Translations under genes and position numbers: made by a program
Source of the DNA: Providencia burhodogranariea DSM 19968
GTDB taxonomy: Bacteria > Pseudomonadota > Gammaproteobacteria > Enterobacterales > Enterobacteriaceae
Reading direction: 5' to 3'
NCBI RefSeq assembly: GCF_000314855.2
Contig: NZ_KB233224.1
Coordinates: forward strand, 293,426-357,425
DNA length: 64,000 nt
Shown here: positions 53,169 through 61,970 of the stretch, piece after piece
How the letters are laid out: the number at the start of each line of letters is the position of its first letter
Position numbering within the stretch: position 1 is the first letter of the stretch
Notes under the pieces: model-generated
The model's input: only the letters and a program-made list of their open reading frames with translations
The model's database searches: none
Told to the model about the DNA's origin: nothing

Positions 53169-54557
53169 ATGAAGGTAGATATACCATCCGGCAGAAGAGA
53201 GTTTCTTTCAACTAGCGCTAAAGTTGCCGCTGCTTGCACCTTATTTGGTGCGATGTCAGGGATAGCGTCAGCGGATAACCAAACTTCACAAGACACAGGT
53301 ATTTCGAGCATCACTGACAAACATTATTATCTGGATGATACTTTGCTCGAAACGGGTTTTGATTACCGTGACTCAACGGTAATTGGTACTAAAACAGCCT
53401 TACAGACCATTGAGATTAATGACGGTAAAATCGTTGCTATCTTACCTAATAAACAGCACTTAAATAGTTCACTTAAGGCTTATAGCGCCCAAGGTAAGTT
53501 AATGTTGCCTGCATTTCGTGATATGCATATTCATTTAGATAAAACCTTTTACGGTGGTCCATGGCAAGCACCGGAGTCTCGTGAAGGTAAAACGATTATG
53601 GATATGATCGCGCTCGAACAAAAAATATTACCTGAACTTCAACCCTACACTCAAGATCGTGCACATGCATTGATCAAACTGATCCAATCACAAGGATCAA
53701 CCATTGCGAGAAGCCATTGCAATATTGAACCTGTATCAGGTTTAAAAAATTTAGAAGCCTTACAAAAAGTACTAAGCGAACATCAGCAAGATTTCACCTG
53801 TGAAATTGTGGCTTTTCCACAACATGGATTATTACTATCAAAATCAGAGCCGTTAATGCGTGAGGCCATGCAATTGGGTGCTCATTACGTGGGTGGGTTA
53901 GACCCAACTAACGTGGATGGTGCCATGGAAAAATCTCTCGACACCATGTTCCAAATCGCGCTGGATTATAATAAAGGTGTTGATATTCATTTGCATGAAA
54001 CCAGCCCAGCGGGGCGAGCTGCGATTGAATATATGATAGAAACCGTCGATAAGAATAGAAGTTTGCGGGGGAATGTCACTATTAGCCATGCATTTGCCTT
54101 GGCAACACTCACCCCAGAACAAGCAGATGAAACGGCAAAAAGGCTTGCTGAGCAACAGATTACTATTGCGACAACCGTTCCAATTGGCACACTGCATATG
54201 CCATTAAAAACTCTCAATAAAAATGGTGTATTTGTGATGACCGGAACCGACAGTGTCATCGACCATTGGTCACCATTTGGGCTAGGTGACATGTTGGAAA
54301 AAGCGAATTTATATGCTCAGCTTTATATTCGCCCAGATGAATTATCGTTGTCCCGCTCTTTAGCTATCGCCACAGGAAATAAGTTACCTCTTGATGATAA
54401 AGGTAATCAGGTGTGGCCAGTGAAAGGCGATGATGCCAGTTTTGTCCTGCTTGATGCATCTTGTTCCGCGGAAGCCGTAGCGCGTATTTCACCAAAACAT
54501 GCTACGTTCCACAAAGGTAATTTAGCTCATGGAACAATTCAAAAACAGGTAGCTTGA
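53169..54557 (+). CDS. yahJ: Tat-exported CodA-like amidohydrolase YahJ
   Basis: A 462-residue amidohydrolase, near the 460 of E. coli YahJ, with a twin-arginine signal SGRREFLSTSAKVAAACTLFG. Metal-binding and catalytic segments are MHIHLDKTFYGG, ARSHCNIEPVSGL, DIHLHETSPAGRAAI, ISHAFALAT and MTGTDSVIDHW, the cytosine-deaminase (CodA) pattern with His, His, His, Glu, His and Asp. Family members hydrolyse C-N bonds in heterocycles. Its substrate is unknown; export suggests that it acts in the periplasm, before import by the NCS2 permease. AAGGAG precedes the ATG. Confidence 0.92.
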   Translation: MKVDIPSGRREFLSTSAKVAAACTLFGAMSGIASADNQTSQDTGISSITDKHYYLDDTLLETGFDYRDSTVIGTKTALQTIEINDGKIVAILPNKQHLNSSLKAYSAQGKLMLPAFRDMHIHLDKTFYGGPWQAPESREGKTIMDMIALEQKILPELQPYTQDRAHALIKLIQSQGSTIARSHCNIEPVSGLKNLEALQKVLSEHQQDFTCEIVAFPQHGLLLSKSEPLMREAMQLGAHYVGGLDPTNVDGAMEKSLDTMFQIALDYNKGVDIHLHETSPAGRAAIEYMIETVDKNRSLRGNVTISHAFALATLTPEQADETAKRLAEQQITIATTVPIGTLHMPLKTLNKNGVFVMTGTDSVIDHWSPFGLGDMLEKANLYAQLYIRPDELSLSRSLAIATGNKLPLDDKGNQVWPVKGDDASFVLLDASCSAEAVARISPKHATFHKGNLAHGTIQKQVA

Positions 54558-54985
54558 TTTTTAATTAACTGATAAGTAAAACAATATTTAGAGCCATTGC
54601 GACTAACCTGATAAATGCTTCACCTGAAGCAGAAAGCTTGTCTGATTTATCCAATGGCTTACCTTACTAATATTTATATTTCTGGATACAATATCCTCAC
54701 CCCATTTAGCGCTTCAACTGAGATTAAAATAAGCTAACGTTAGTCGAGATGGATTGAGCGATCAAGCAAGTCACTCTTGATGAGTAATGATATTATTATT
54801 AAAAGAAAAGAAAGAATTTAAGTTCTAATATTGGCTACTTTGAACCTAACAAAAAGAGAAAATATCCTATCTTTTATCGGATTTAATTGCTGGCAGAATT
54901 GGTGAAATAGCCCTATATCACCGCGCACTGAGGTCAGTATGCGGTGATAACATTATGCTTATCAAGGTTACAGTAGCAATTCGAA
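54558..54985. other. Intergenic region with two structured elements
   Basis: About 430 bases between convergent genes. At 54592-54659 AGCCATT...GATAAAT pairs with ATTTATC-c-AATGGCT, enclosing an inner GCTTC-acct-GAAGC hairpin, so the region can fold as one long imperfect stem that may end yahJ transcription. At 54916-54949 a second, cleaner hairpin (listed separately) lies next to the cold-shock-domain gene. Confidence 0.4.
54916..54949 (-). terminator. Compound hairpin after the cold-shock-domain gene
   Basis: Outer stem TATCACCGC / GCGGTGATA and inner stem ACTGA / TCAGT with a two-base loop, 36 bases past the stop of the minus-strand gene. No T-run; placement supports terminator function. 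Confidence 0.55.
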
Positions 54986-55468
54986 TTATTTTAGACTTTG
55001 GAGCTTTTTCACTGTCGCTTCTACATCTATCTCATCTTCCGAAAAAGTTAACGTCGTTCCTTGGAAGGTGGTGATCGCCAGTTTTTTCAGCGAGCGCATT
55101 TCATTAGGTTCAGCCGCCGATTTCGGCCTGATGCTGTTCATCAGGATACCGATAGATAGCACGGTATTTTCTTTATCAATAGGGGCATCGGCTGGTACTT
55201 CTTCGCTATAAACCAAGAAAGACTTGATCGATGTAAGCTTAAGACGCTCACCCGCGATATACATGTATTTGCTATCTGGTATGACTTTCACAGCAAAAGC
55301 GGACAAACCCTTGTTATTCGTAGTAGGTTCGAAAGTCACCGCTGCATCTTTCTTAATCAGATCAGGGTTAGCGACCTTAATCACATGAAAATAACGGTTA
55401 TCACCGTTTTCATCTTTGATAAATCCAAAACCTTTATCGTCAAACCACGTTGTGATCGTTCCATTCAT
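54986..55468 (-). CDS. Cold-shock-domain protein with an extra C-terminal domain
   Basis: A 160-residue protein. Residues 1-65 form a cold-shock domain: MNGTITTWFDDKGFGFIKDE carries the RNP1-type KGFGFI, and NRYFHVIKV the RNP2 position, with the usual RNA-facing aromatic residues. Residues about 70-160 form a second part I do not recognise, including TLSIGILMNSIRP-like text and many lysines near the end (VEATVKKLQSLK). Typical CspA proteins are about 70 residues, so this is a fusion. Role is probably RNA binding; the C-terminal part is unexplained. Stands alone, ending in a hairpin. Confidence 0.75.
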   Translation of the reverse strand: MNGTITTWFDDKGFGFIKDENGDNRYFHVIKVANPDLIKKDAAVTFEPTTNNKGLSAFAVKVIPDSKYMYIAGERLKLTSIKSFLVYSEEVPADAPIDKENTVLSIGILMNSIRPKSAAEPNEMRSLKKLAITTFQGTTLTFSEDEIDVEATVKKLQSLK

Positions 55469-55604
55469 CGCTATTACCGCCTACTTAATTAATTATTTGC
55501 TCACTTTTTGCAACGCGCAGTATAAAACACAATTCCTGAACAGACTACGTCTTTGATTTAAGTCTAGATGATAAATTTCTGGTGTATGAAAGAAAATATG
55601 AGAT

Positions 55605-55863
55605 GAATAGCTAGAAATGATGAGTTTGTTGATTTTTATTGCCTATATTCTAGTTGAAATTGTTTATGAATTTATTACGCCTGCTTTTGGATTTACTCTT
55701 TTACTCACGAGTATCCGTTACGCTTATTTTAGTCAAAAGACTGGCCGTAATGATGTCAATGCGTTAACACCAGAAGTGTGTCCACTTTCTATCTTCACGG
55801 TAACTTTCCTTAATCATCGTGCCTGTGTACCAAACCATACAACCGGATGCTAAATTTGCAACT
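55605..55863 (+). pseudogene. Decayed copy of the NCS2 permease gene
   Basis: A 78-codon frame reads LIFIAYILVEIVYEFITPAF and continues with GFTLLLTSIRYAYFSQ and KTGRNDVNAL. It corresponds to residues about 28-115 of the intact permease (LIFVVGIPIEIVYGRIAPAF, GRNDVTAL). A 12-base in-frame deletion removes four residues between YFSQ and KTGRND, and a frameshift after IFTVTF scrambles the end. DNA similarity to 50566-50825 continues past the stop (GTGTACCAAAC, GGATGCT, TTTGCAA). The remaining permease sequence is missing, so this is a remnant of a second copy. Confidence 0.85.
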
Positions 55864-55902
55864 AATTCAGGTAGTTGAAGTGCCAATCATTTTTTAATGA
55901 AA

Positions 55903-56035
55903 GTAACGTCGTTGCTATTTTACATCCAAAAATAGTTCACTCAATGATTATAGCGTACAAGATAAATTAAATTTCAATTGTGAAATTGCAGCTTTCCCAC
56001 AGCTTAAATTATTACAATCAAAACGCCATTTATTT
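55903..56035 (+). pseudogene. Decayed fragments of a yahJ amidohydrolase gene
   Basis: Two pieces of yahJ-like DNA are joined. The first (about 55905-55975: CGTTGCTATTTTAC, AATAGTTCACT, TTATAGCG) matches intact yahJ near 53428-53507. The second (about 55976-56030: TGTGAAATTG, GCTTTCCCACA, TTATTACAATCAAAA) matches near 53801-53850. The roughly 290 bases between are deleted, and no frame is open. Together with the permease remnant just upstream it shows that a second permease-amidohydrolase pair once lay here. Confidence 0.8.
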
Positions 56036-56064
56036 TTACAGCAACTAAAGATTAAAAAACAATT

Positions 56065-56847
56065 CTATTTATTCAATGCTTGTTTCAAACAAAAACGTAA
56101 AGCACTGGTAGCGTGCCAGATAAAATGCTTAGAAAAAAGTGACCGACTCCTCATTTGGGCAAGATGTAATGCCTTAAATTGCGGTAAATAAACAACGTTT
56201 ACTTTCAACTTTCGCCTTGCTCGCCAACAAATATCAAGATCTTCACAGTACATATAATAACGTGTATCAAATCCACCAAGCTCGCGATAATACTTAGCAG
56301 TAAATAACAAAAACGATCCTGCGGCCCATTCAACCTCAGTATCCTGTGTAATTTTCGACTTATCATAGTTTGTATTGTTTTTCTGCAATAAGAATGAAAT
56401 AGCAAAATTACTTATCGTCGGGAAACGACGTATTCCATTGTCATACAAAGTAAAATCTCGATCATTAAAAAGATTAATCGCGACCAATGGATATGCGTGA
56501 AGCTCAGCGTGTAATAGTAATGCAGCTAGCACTGAAGGCTCGATGATAACATCTGGGTTTAACACCAGAAAACGATCCTCGTCTCGCATTCCAAGTTCTT
56601 TCTGACACCAATTGAAAACACAATTATTGTTCGCGCCAAACCCCATAGGTTGATCGACAAGGTAATGAATACCAGATTTTGCGCAATACTCTTGCAGCTC
56701 ACGTTGCGGTTTATTATCTTTCAAAACAACAGTGTAATTATGTGAAACCAGTAGTTCTAGGCATCCACCTGCAATAATCATGTCGCCATGACCGTGTGAT
56801 ATAACTGAAATAAAGCAATGACACTGATCTACTGATGATTTAGGCAT
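56065..56847 (-). CDS. WbbL-type rhamnosyltransferase (GT2)
   Basis: A 260-residue GT2 enzyme. The order of segments VISHGHGDMI, KDNKPQREL, MGFGANNN, LVLNPDVIIEPS, IRRFPTISNFAISFLLQKN, WAAGSFLLF, GGFDTRYYMYCEDLDICWR and RSLFSKHFIWHATSALRF follows E. coli O16 WbbL closely. The nucleotide-sugar acids are in the NPD (DXD-like) and CEDLD motifs. It adds L-rhamnose to an O-antigen precursor at the inner-membrane cytoplasmic face. It is the last gene of the operon. The specific linkage is unknown. Confidence 0.82.
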   Translation of the reverse strand: MPKSSVDQCHCFISVISHGHGDMIIAGGCLELLVSHNYTVVLKDNKPQRELQEYCAKSGIHYLVDQPMGFGANNNCVFNWCQKELGMRDEDRFLVLNPDVIIEPSVLAALLLHAELHAYPLVAINLFNDRDFTLYDNGIRRFPTISNFAISFLLQKNNTNYDKSKITQDTEVEWAAGSFLLFTAKYYRELGGFDTRYYMYCEDLDICWRARRKLKVNVVYLPQFKALHLAQMRSRSLFSKHFIWHATSALRFCLKQALNK

Positions 56848-56854
56848 AAAAACT

Positions 56855-57769
56855 CTAATATAAGAAATACAAAGAGATGGTTCTCATAACAGTTGTTCTT
56901 GCAACCGAGAATTTTAGCAAGAAAAGCTGCCAAAATACAAATCGTCGAGATTTTAACATTTTCTCTAAAAATCTCTTATTCTCTTTTTTGAGACAGTCAT
57001 TGTATAGCTCATAAAAGCTTGCTGCTTGCTCAATTACCAGTCGATTTTGACGTGAAACTGAAGATAACAGCATAAATTTTGTTAAAATTCGTTTTAATCC
57101 GTATCCACGGCTACCAACCACATTATTTGAATGTTGGCGATATTTAATCAATCGTTCAGGAATAAAAACTAGTCGTCCAAAGGACGTAGCAATCAAACCT
57201 AACCACCAATCATGCATCAACATATGCTGACTAGATCGCAGATGGCAAATCAGAGCACGATTCACCATCACAGTGGCTCCCTGAATACAATTTTGGAAAA
57301 CTAATTGAAAAAATGCCATCTGCCGCTCCGGATTGAGGCATTCATGTTGTAAAAAAGAAGGGTGTAAAGGCCGTAACTCATTATCGACCAACTCAGCATC
57401 TGAAAAAATTAATAATGGTTGAGAATCATCGTCAATTCTATTTACTTCCCTTTGATAATACTCAATTTTGTCTATTACCCAAATATCATCTTGATCACTC
57501 AAAAAAACATTAGCAGCTGTCGTCAAAGAAAGTGCATACAAAAAGTTATATGCAGGCCCCTTTAGACCCGTAGTGCGTTGTTGTACATTGATCTGAATTT
57601 CCGTAGTTGTCGCAAAATCAGCAATTAATGATAACGTGTTATCCGTAGATCCATCATCGCTAACAATAATCCTCTGAGGGGGTATTGTTTGACCAACTAT
57701 AGAAGCCAGCTGCTCGACAATATAAGGCTCACCATTGTAGGTACATACTACAACTTCATAGTTAAACAC
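56855..57769 (-). CDS. GT2 glycosyltransferase, rhamnosyltransferase-like
   Basis: A 304-residue glycosyltransferase starting at a GTG that immediately follows the stop of the upstream gene. The GT-A fold is clear: VVCTYNGEPYIVEQLASI, IIVSDDGSTDNTL, VFLSDQDDIW (the DXD-like motif) and HDWWLGLIA, then KYRQHSNNVVG. The QDD-IW and Y-R-QH-N-G pattern is typical of rhamnosyltransferases of O-antigen clusters. A hydrophobic C-terminal part may dock on the membrane. Seven bases separate it from the next gene. Confidence 0.82.
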   Translation of the reverse strand: MFNYEVVVCTYNGEPYIVEQLASIVGQTIPPQRIIVSDDGSTDNTLSLIADFATTTEIQINVQQRTTGLKGPAYNFLYALSLTTAANVFLSDQDDIWVIDKIEYYQREVNRIDDDSQPLLIFSDAELVDNELRPLHPSFLQHECLNPERQMAFFQLVFQNCIQGATVMVNRALICHLRSSQHMLMHDWWLGLIATSFGRLVFIPERLIKYRQHSNNVVGSRGYGLKRILTKFMLLSSVSRQNRLVIEQAASFYELYNDCLKKENKRFLEKMLKSRRFVFWQLFLLKFSVARTTVMRTISLYFLY

Positions 57770-59005
57770 TCATCGAGCTCCCGGTAGATAAGATTTTACC
57801 GTCCACTTTATTTTCCGTAACAAAGAGAAGATTGCCGGATAGTCACGATACAATTTGTTAATTACGCGCTGTCGAAAATGTGTATAACGATTTACTGGAG
57901 CCTGAATACCCTGTTTAACATGACGCAAAGACTCATCATAAAACAGCCAAAAACGATCTGTCTGTGCCTTAAGTAAAGTGACGGAAGTATCCACACCTGA
58001 TGTTATAATCTGATCACATGCTGCGGCGAACTCTTTTGAGCTACTTCCCCAATCAGGCCATTTTTCGGCGGTAACCAATGCATTCGCTTTTAGTTGTGCT
58101 AGCTCACTTGGATTGTCTTTAAGACGATTGATGAATTCAACAATTTCTTGATCTTGACGACTAAACGAGACTAAACCGTTAACACCATGATCAATATATT
58201 CATCATAACCAGTCACGTCATAACTGATAGAGGTTCCACCAGTATGATACATTTCCAGCGGTGGGCCAAACATACCCTCTACCGTAGAAAGTTTAACCAA
58301 GACATCGCATGATGCATAAATACTGCCAATCTCAGAAATCGGTACTCGGCTAAATAACCGATCCACATTGGGATAAGCACCAATTTCAGTCGATGTGACA
58401 AACCACACCTCATCAGCACGAGACTTACGACATAACGTCGCCGCAAGTTCCGTATTCTTGAAACTAACGTTTAGAGGCCCTTCAACTAATACGCGTAACT
58501 TTTCAGGTATTCGAGGGCTTTTAGGTTGAATGCTATTGTTGAAATAAGCTTTGCTAATTCCATTACGAACTAATATAGCATCTTGACCAAAATGCTCTTT
58601 CAAGTGTTCTTTAATCCATGTTGCCTCAGTAATAAAGTTAACTTGCAGACTATAAGTCAGGTCAACCAACGTGCGTAAAGTGACTTCATCTTCCGGATAA
58701 AAGCGTGACTCGATAGATTGAACAAAGAATGCATATTTATTAGCTTTAACTTTATTCAGATAAAATACTGTGCGCCACCATGTAGCGATAACCAGATCAA
58801 ATGACTGTTCAGCAGCTTCATCATAATTCATCCAAGTCAGTTTCTCTGCACCTGGAAACCATTTTAGTCGAGTCGTATTTGGCTTGTCATCGGTAATAAT
58901 CGTGATATCTTGGCCATTCTGCTGCATACGTGTTGCATGCTCAAAAATAACATTAGTCCCACCGCTGATATCAGGGCTCCACAGTAAAAAAGCTATCTTA
59001 TTCAT
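57770..59005 (-). CDS. GT4-family glycosyltransferase
   Basis: A 411-residue GT-B enzyme. The N-terminal half has the donor-independent Rossmann start IAFLLWSPDISGGTNVIFEH, and the C-terminal half contains VSFKNTELAATL, YASCDVLVKLSTVEGMFGPP and EMYHTGGTSISYDVTGYDEY, the E-x7-E and nucleotide-sugar pocket of GT4 enzymes such as mannosyl- and rhamnosyltransferases. It overlaps the HAD gene by one base (TAATG). The C-terminal 80 residues are basic and likely membrane-associated. Sugar specificity unknown. Confidence 0.85.
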   Translation of the reverse strand: MNKIAFLLWSPDISGGTNVIFEHATRMQQNGQDITIITDDKPNTTRLKWFPGAEKLTWMNYDEAAEQSFDLVIATWWRTVFYLNKVKANKYAFFVQSIESRFYPEDEVTLRTLVDLTYSLQVNFITEATWIKEHLKEHFGQDAILVRNGISKAYFNNSIQPKSPRIPEKLRVLVEGPLNVSFKNTELAATLCRKSRADEVWFVTSTEIGAYPNVDRLFSRVPISEIGSIYASCDVLVKLSTVEGMFGPPLEMYHTGGTSISYDVTGYDEYIDHGVNGLVSFSRQDQEIVEFINRLKDNPSELAQLKANALVTAEKWPDWGSSSKEFAAACDQIITSGVDTSVTLLKAQTDRFWLFYDESLRHVKQGIQAPVNRYTHFRQRVINKLYRDYPAIFSLLRKIKWTVKSYLPGAR

Positions 59006-60969
59006 TATTTCAACCAGTTAAATTTTATTTTTTTGATCAGGAAATAGGGATATTTCAAATATTTCACCCCATTCGCATGAAAGTCGAGGGGCTTCCACCA
59101 AGCGGAACCGATAGTGTGTCTCGGATTTTTCACTAAACGCTTAAAGTAAGACAGGGCAGAACGTTTTTTCTGACCAAAAGAACTAAAATTAAATACCCCA
59201 AAGTTTTCATAATGTTTTATAGAAGAAAATTTTTCCAGTTCGTTCTGACTCGGTAGCATCACACCACGGCAGTAAAATTTTTTAACTGCCTTGCTAATCT
59301 CATGATCAGATATTGAATAGGCCTGTTCAACCTTGGCAAAACAACTAAATTGGGACAATGCACGCTCTTGGAACGGAACGATTTGTTCATAATAGAGAGA
59401 GAGTTCAGCATCATTATGGTCGAAAACAAAATTTTTAATGCCATCGCCATACATTTTCAAACTTCCATGAGAAGCTCCCATGAACACTTCAAAACCAGCA
59501 CGGAACTCATTGAACATATCATCACCAAGGCGCTGCCCCCATTGATGGTCAAATAGTAAGCCTTCTTTAATATTACTTTTATCACTTTCAGCCCCATCCA
59601 ATATGCCAAAATAGTAACCAAACATATTGCGTTGGGTCACTTTCGCCAAATTATCTTGGATACTGCCCTTCCATCCAACATCAACAACATTTACCCATTC
59701 ATCATGCTTTTCCATCATTAGCGAGTCGCAATAGTCTTTGAGATAAGCATTTTGCTGATTGCGTTCGCGCTCATAGATAGTTCTAAACACATCATCTTCC
59801 ATTAACATCGAAAATGCAGGTAACGCAGCAATATTCAGGTGCAGCTCTTCAAAATTTACTTGAGGAAAACGTTTCTTAAGCTGAGGTAAATAATCATCAA
59901 GGTTGATGCTTTTCAAAAATGCAGCCAGACTACAAGAACCATACTGATATAATAACTTGTTGAATCCGCTACTACTTAGAGATCCCAATGACGGTAGATA
60001 GGTGGATCGGCGGGATACATACATGTAATGACTGGTCACACGTGAAAAATTTTTCGGCAAATTAGCTTGATACTTATCAAAGGCCTTTTGCAAAAATTCG
60101 CCTTCTCTAGCAAAAAAATAAACATTTTTAGCTTGCTTTGCTACCAAAGCCCAATAAAGTCGACGAACAAATAGATAAATAGCACCGCTTATCCAATTAA
60201 AGCTGAATTTATCCTCTGCGATGACCAAATCAACTTTTTTCTGAATAGCAAGTCGTTGACGGTCTGCCTGTAAACTCTCATCATATCGACGTTGATCCGC
60301 TGGCAATAAATGCGCAAATAACCCTCGAGCAGTAGACATGGCTACATCACTATGTGCATTATCACCTAGCATAATCGTTTTTTTAACATCCAAACCTAAT
60401 TCAGCGATAACCACATCATAGGCTCGTCCTTCTTTCTTGGTTCGCTTATTTTCACTAGAAACAAAGAAATCATCAAAAATATCAGCAAATCCGTGATGGT
60501 TAGCAAAATAGATAATTGACTGTTTATCTAGATAAAAGTCAGAAACCAGATAAATATTTTTACCTTTTGCTTTTTCAGCACGCAGAATGTCCAACATTGC
60601 TGCTATCGGTTTTTGCACGGATAATTCAAGGGCTAATTCTAAATCTCTACAATAAGAGATGAATACATCTGATTCTGGCAGTTTGGTAACAAACTGCCCT
60701 CGCTCCAGTTCGTAGTACAAAGCGAGCGACATATCATCGTAACGAAATTCAGCATCATCACCTTGCATTTGGCTGCTGGCACATAATCCCGCTTCAATCC
60801 TTAAGCGCAGCGTGTACAACTCATCTATAGATAAGCGCACTCGGTATAAATCTATAAGTGCAGCTACCCATTTACGTTTTACAACTTCTGGGTGACAATT
60901 ACGTTGAACTATCGTGTCAAAAAAATCAACTAGAATAGTTTCGATATTATCCGAAATCGTGATAGTCAT
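59005..60969 (-). CDS. HAD-superfamily protein with a large C-terminal extension (COG5610-like)
   Basis: A 654-residue protein. Residues 1-240 are a HAD hydrolase domain. Motif I reads VDFFDTIVQ (Asp15, Asp18, Thr19), i.e. DxxDT instead of the usual DxDGT, as seen in O-antigen-associated HAD proteins. Motif II is YLVSDFYL, and LGDNAHSDVAMS (near 200) carries the metal-binding Asp. The remaining 400 residues are unrecognised and contain aromatic-rich text such as KNVYFFAREGEFLQKAF and WGQRLGDDMFNEFRAGFEVF. In this class the extension may be a transferase or kinase. It sits between a methyltransferase and a GT4 enzyme, so a role in O-antigen or lipid-linked-glycan processing is inferred. Function is not known. 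Confidence 0.7.
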   Translation of the reverse strand: MTITISDNIETILVDFFDTIVQRNCHPEVVKRKWVAALIDLYRVRLSIDELYTLRLRIEAGLCASSQMQGDDAEFRYDDMSLALYYELERGQFVTKLPESDVFISYCRDLELALELSVQKPIAAMLDILRAEKAKGKNIYLVSDFYLDKQSIIYFANHHGFADIFDDFFVSSENKRTKKEGRAYDVVIAELGLDVKKTIMLGDNAHSDVAMSTARGLFAHLLPADQRRYDESLQADRQRLAIQKKVDLVIAEDKFSFNWISGAIYLFVRRLYWALVAKQAKNVYFFAREGEFLQKAFDKYQANLPKNFSRVTSHYMYVSRRSTYLPSLGSLSSSGFNKLLYQYGSCSLAAFLKSINLDDYLPQLKKRFPQVNFEELHLNIAALPAFSMLMEDDVFRTIYERERNQQNAYLKDYCDSLMMEKHDEWVNVVDVGWKGSIQDNLAKVTQRNMFGYYFGILDGAESDKSNIKEGLLFDHQWGQRLGDDMFNEFRAGFEVFMGASHGSLKMYGDGIKNFVFDHNDAELSLYYEQIVPFQERALSQFSCFAKVEQAYSISDHEISKAVKKFYCRGVMLPSQNELEKFSSIKHYENFGVFNFSSFGQKKRSALSYFKRLVKNPRHTIGSAWWKPLDFHANGVKYLKYPYFLIKKIKFNWLK

Positions 60970-61014
60970 TATAGTTATAGTCCATTAACTGAATTATTGT
61001 TTCTGATCCTTGCC

Positions 61015-61968
61015 TTACACATTCTTCAATTTTTCCTGAAGTTTTTGAATCAACATTTCGGCCTCGGCCAAAGACTGATCGCGCGTGCAAAGCAGCTGCT
61101 CTGTATTCTGAAAAGCCTGCATTCTTTCTTCAGAAATACGCTCGGCCTGCTCCTTATAATACGTCACTTCGTTGATTCGTTGCTCGGCTTCAAGCAACAA
61201 TTGCCAGCGTTGCTCAGCTAAACGCTCAGAAAATGCTAAACTTTGACGCAATGGATACACCAACTCTTGGTCGTAATCTATACGGCTCATACCAGTGAAT
61301 AAGGTTGCTTTGTTATCGATAGGCGCTGAATTAGATGAAATCGCTATAAAAGAGCCGTTCATTATATTTTTATCTTTTGCTTTGAATACTACAGGTACCG
61401 ATTGTTGATCTTTCAACGTATGAACAATAGAAACCAGCTCTTGAGCGATTACAGCAACATCAACATACGCGAATTGGGAATGCAAAAGTGTTTTCAGCGC
61501 CTCTAAAGAAAATGCTTGAAGATGATACGGGTTTGGGCCATACAAACTAGAACAAAAATTTTCGTAATCTTTAGTTGGCACAGAACAAATGAACACACCA
61601 TCAGGCTTTAATACCCGCTTAATCTCTGCAATCGCTAGTTCAGGTTGTTCTAAATGTTCCAACGTTTCCAACGAAATAAATGTGTCGACGCTACAATCAT
61701 CAAACGGTAACGATAGAATAGAGCCAAACTCAAAATGAGAGTTACTTGTATCATGTTGCTGTGCGTAAGCTATCGCTTCTCGATCAACATCAAGCCCTGT
61801 ATAGCTTGTCACCGCTGGGTTAGCTAAGAAAATAGGGGCCGAATATCCGATGCCACATGCACAATCAACCACAAACCCCTTGGCGAAATTTGCAACATAT
61901 TGATAACGTTGATTATGTTCTTCTTTTAAAAAACGTAATTTAAGAAGGTCGTTCTCAATTCGCTCCAT
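61015..61968 (-). CDS. SAM-dependent methyltransferase with C-terminal coiled coil
   Basis: A 317-residue protein. The N-terminal two thirds are a class I methyltransferase: VVDCACGIGYSAPIFL is motif I, SLETLEHLEQPELAIAEIKR the post-I region and KPDGVFICSVPT follows. From about residue 240 it becomes a charged helix (LAEQRWQLLLEAEQRINEVT, SLAEAEMLIQKLQEKLKNV) with heptad-like leucines, a likely coiled coil. In ABC-dependent O-antigen systems a terminal methyltransferase plus coiled coil (as in E. coli WbdD) caps the polymer and sets its length. It is two bases from wzt. Its target sugar is unknown. Confidence 0.82.
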   Translation of the reverse strand: MERIENDLLKLRFLKEEHNQRYQYVANFAKGFVVDCACGIGYSAPIFLANPAVTSYTGLDVDREAIAYAQQHDTSNSHFEFGSILSLPFDDCSVDTFISLETLEHLEQPELAIAEIKRVLKPDGVFICSVPTKDYENFCSSLYGPNPYHLQAFSLEALKTLLHSQFAYVDVAVIAQELVSIVHTLKDQQSVPVVFKAKDKNIMNGSFIAISSNSAPIDNKATLFTGMSRIDYDQELVYPLRQSLAFSERLAEQRWQLLLEAEQRINEVTYYKEQAERISEERMQAFQNTEQLLCTRDQSLAEAEMLIQKLQEKLKNV

Positions 61969-61970
61969 AA

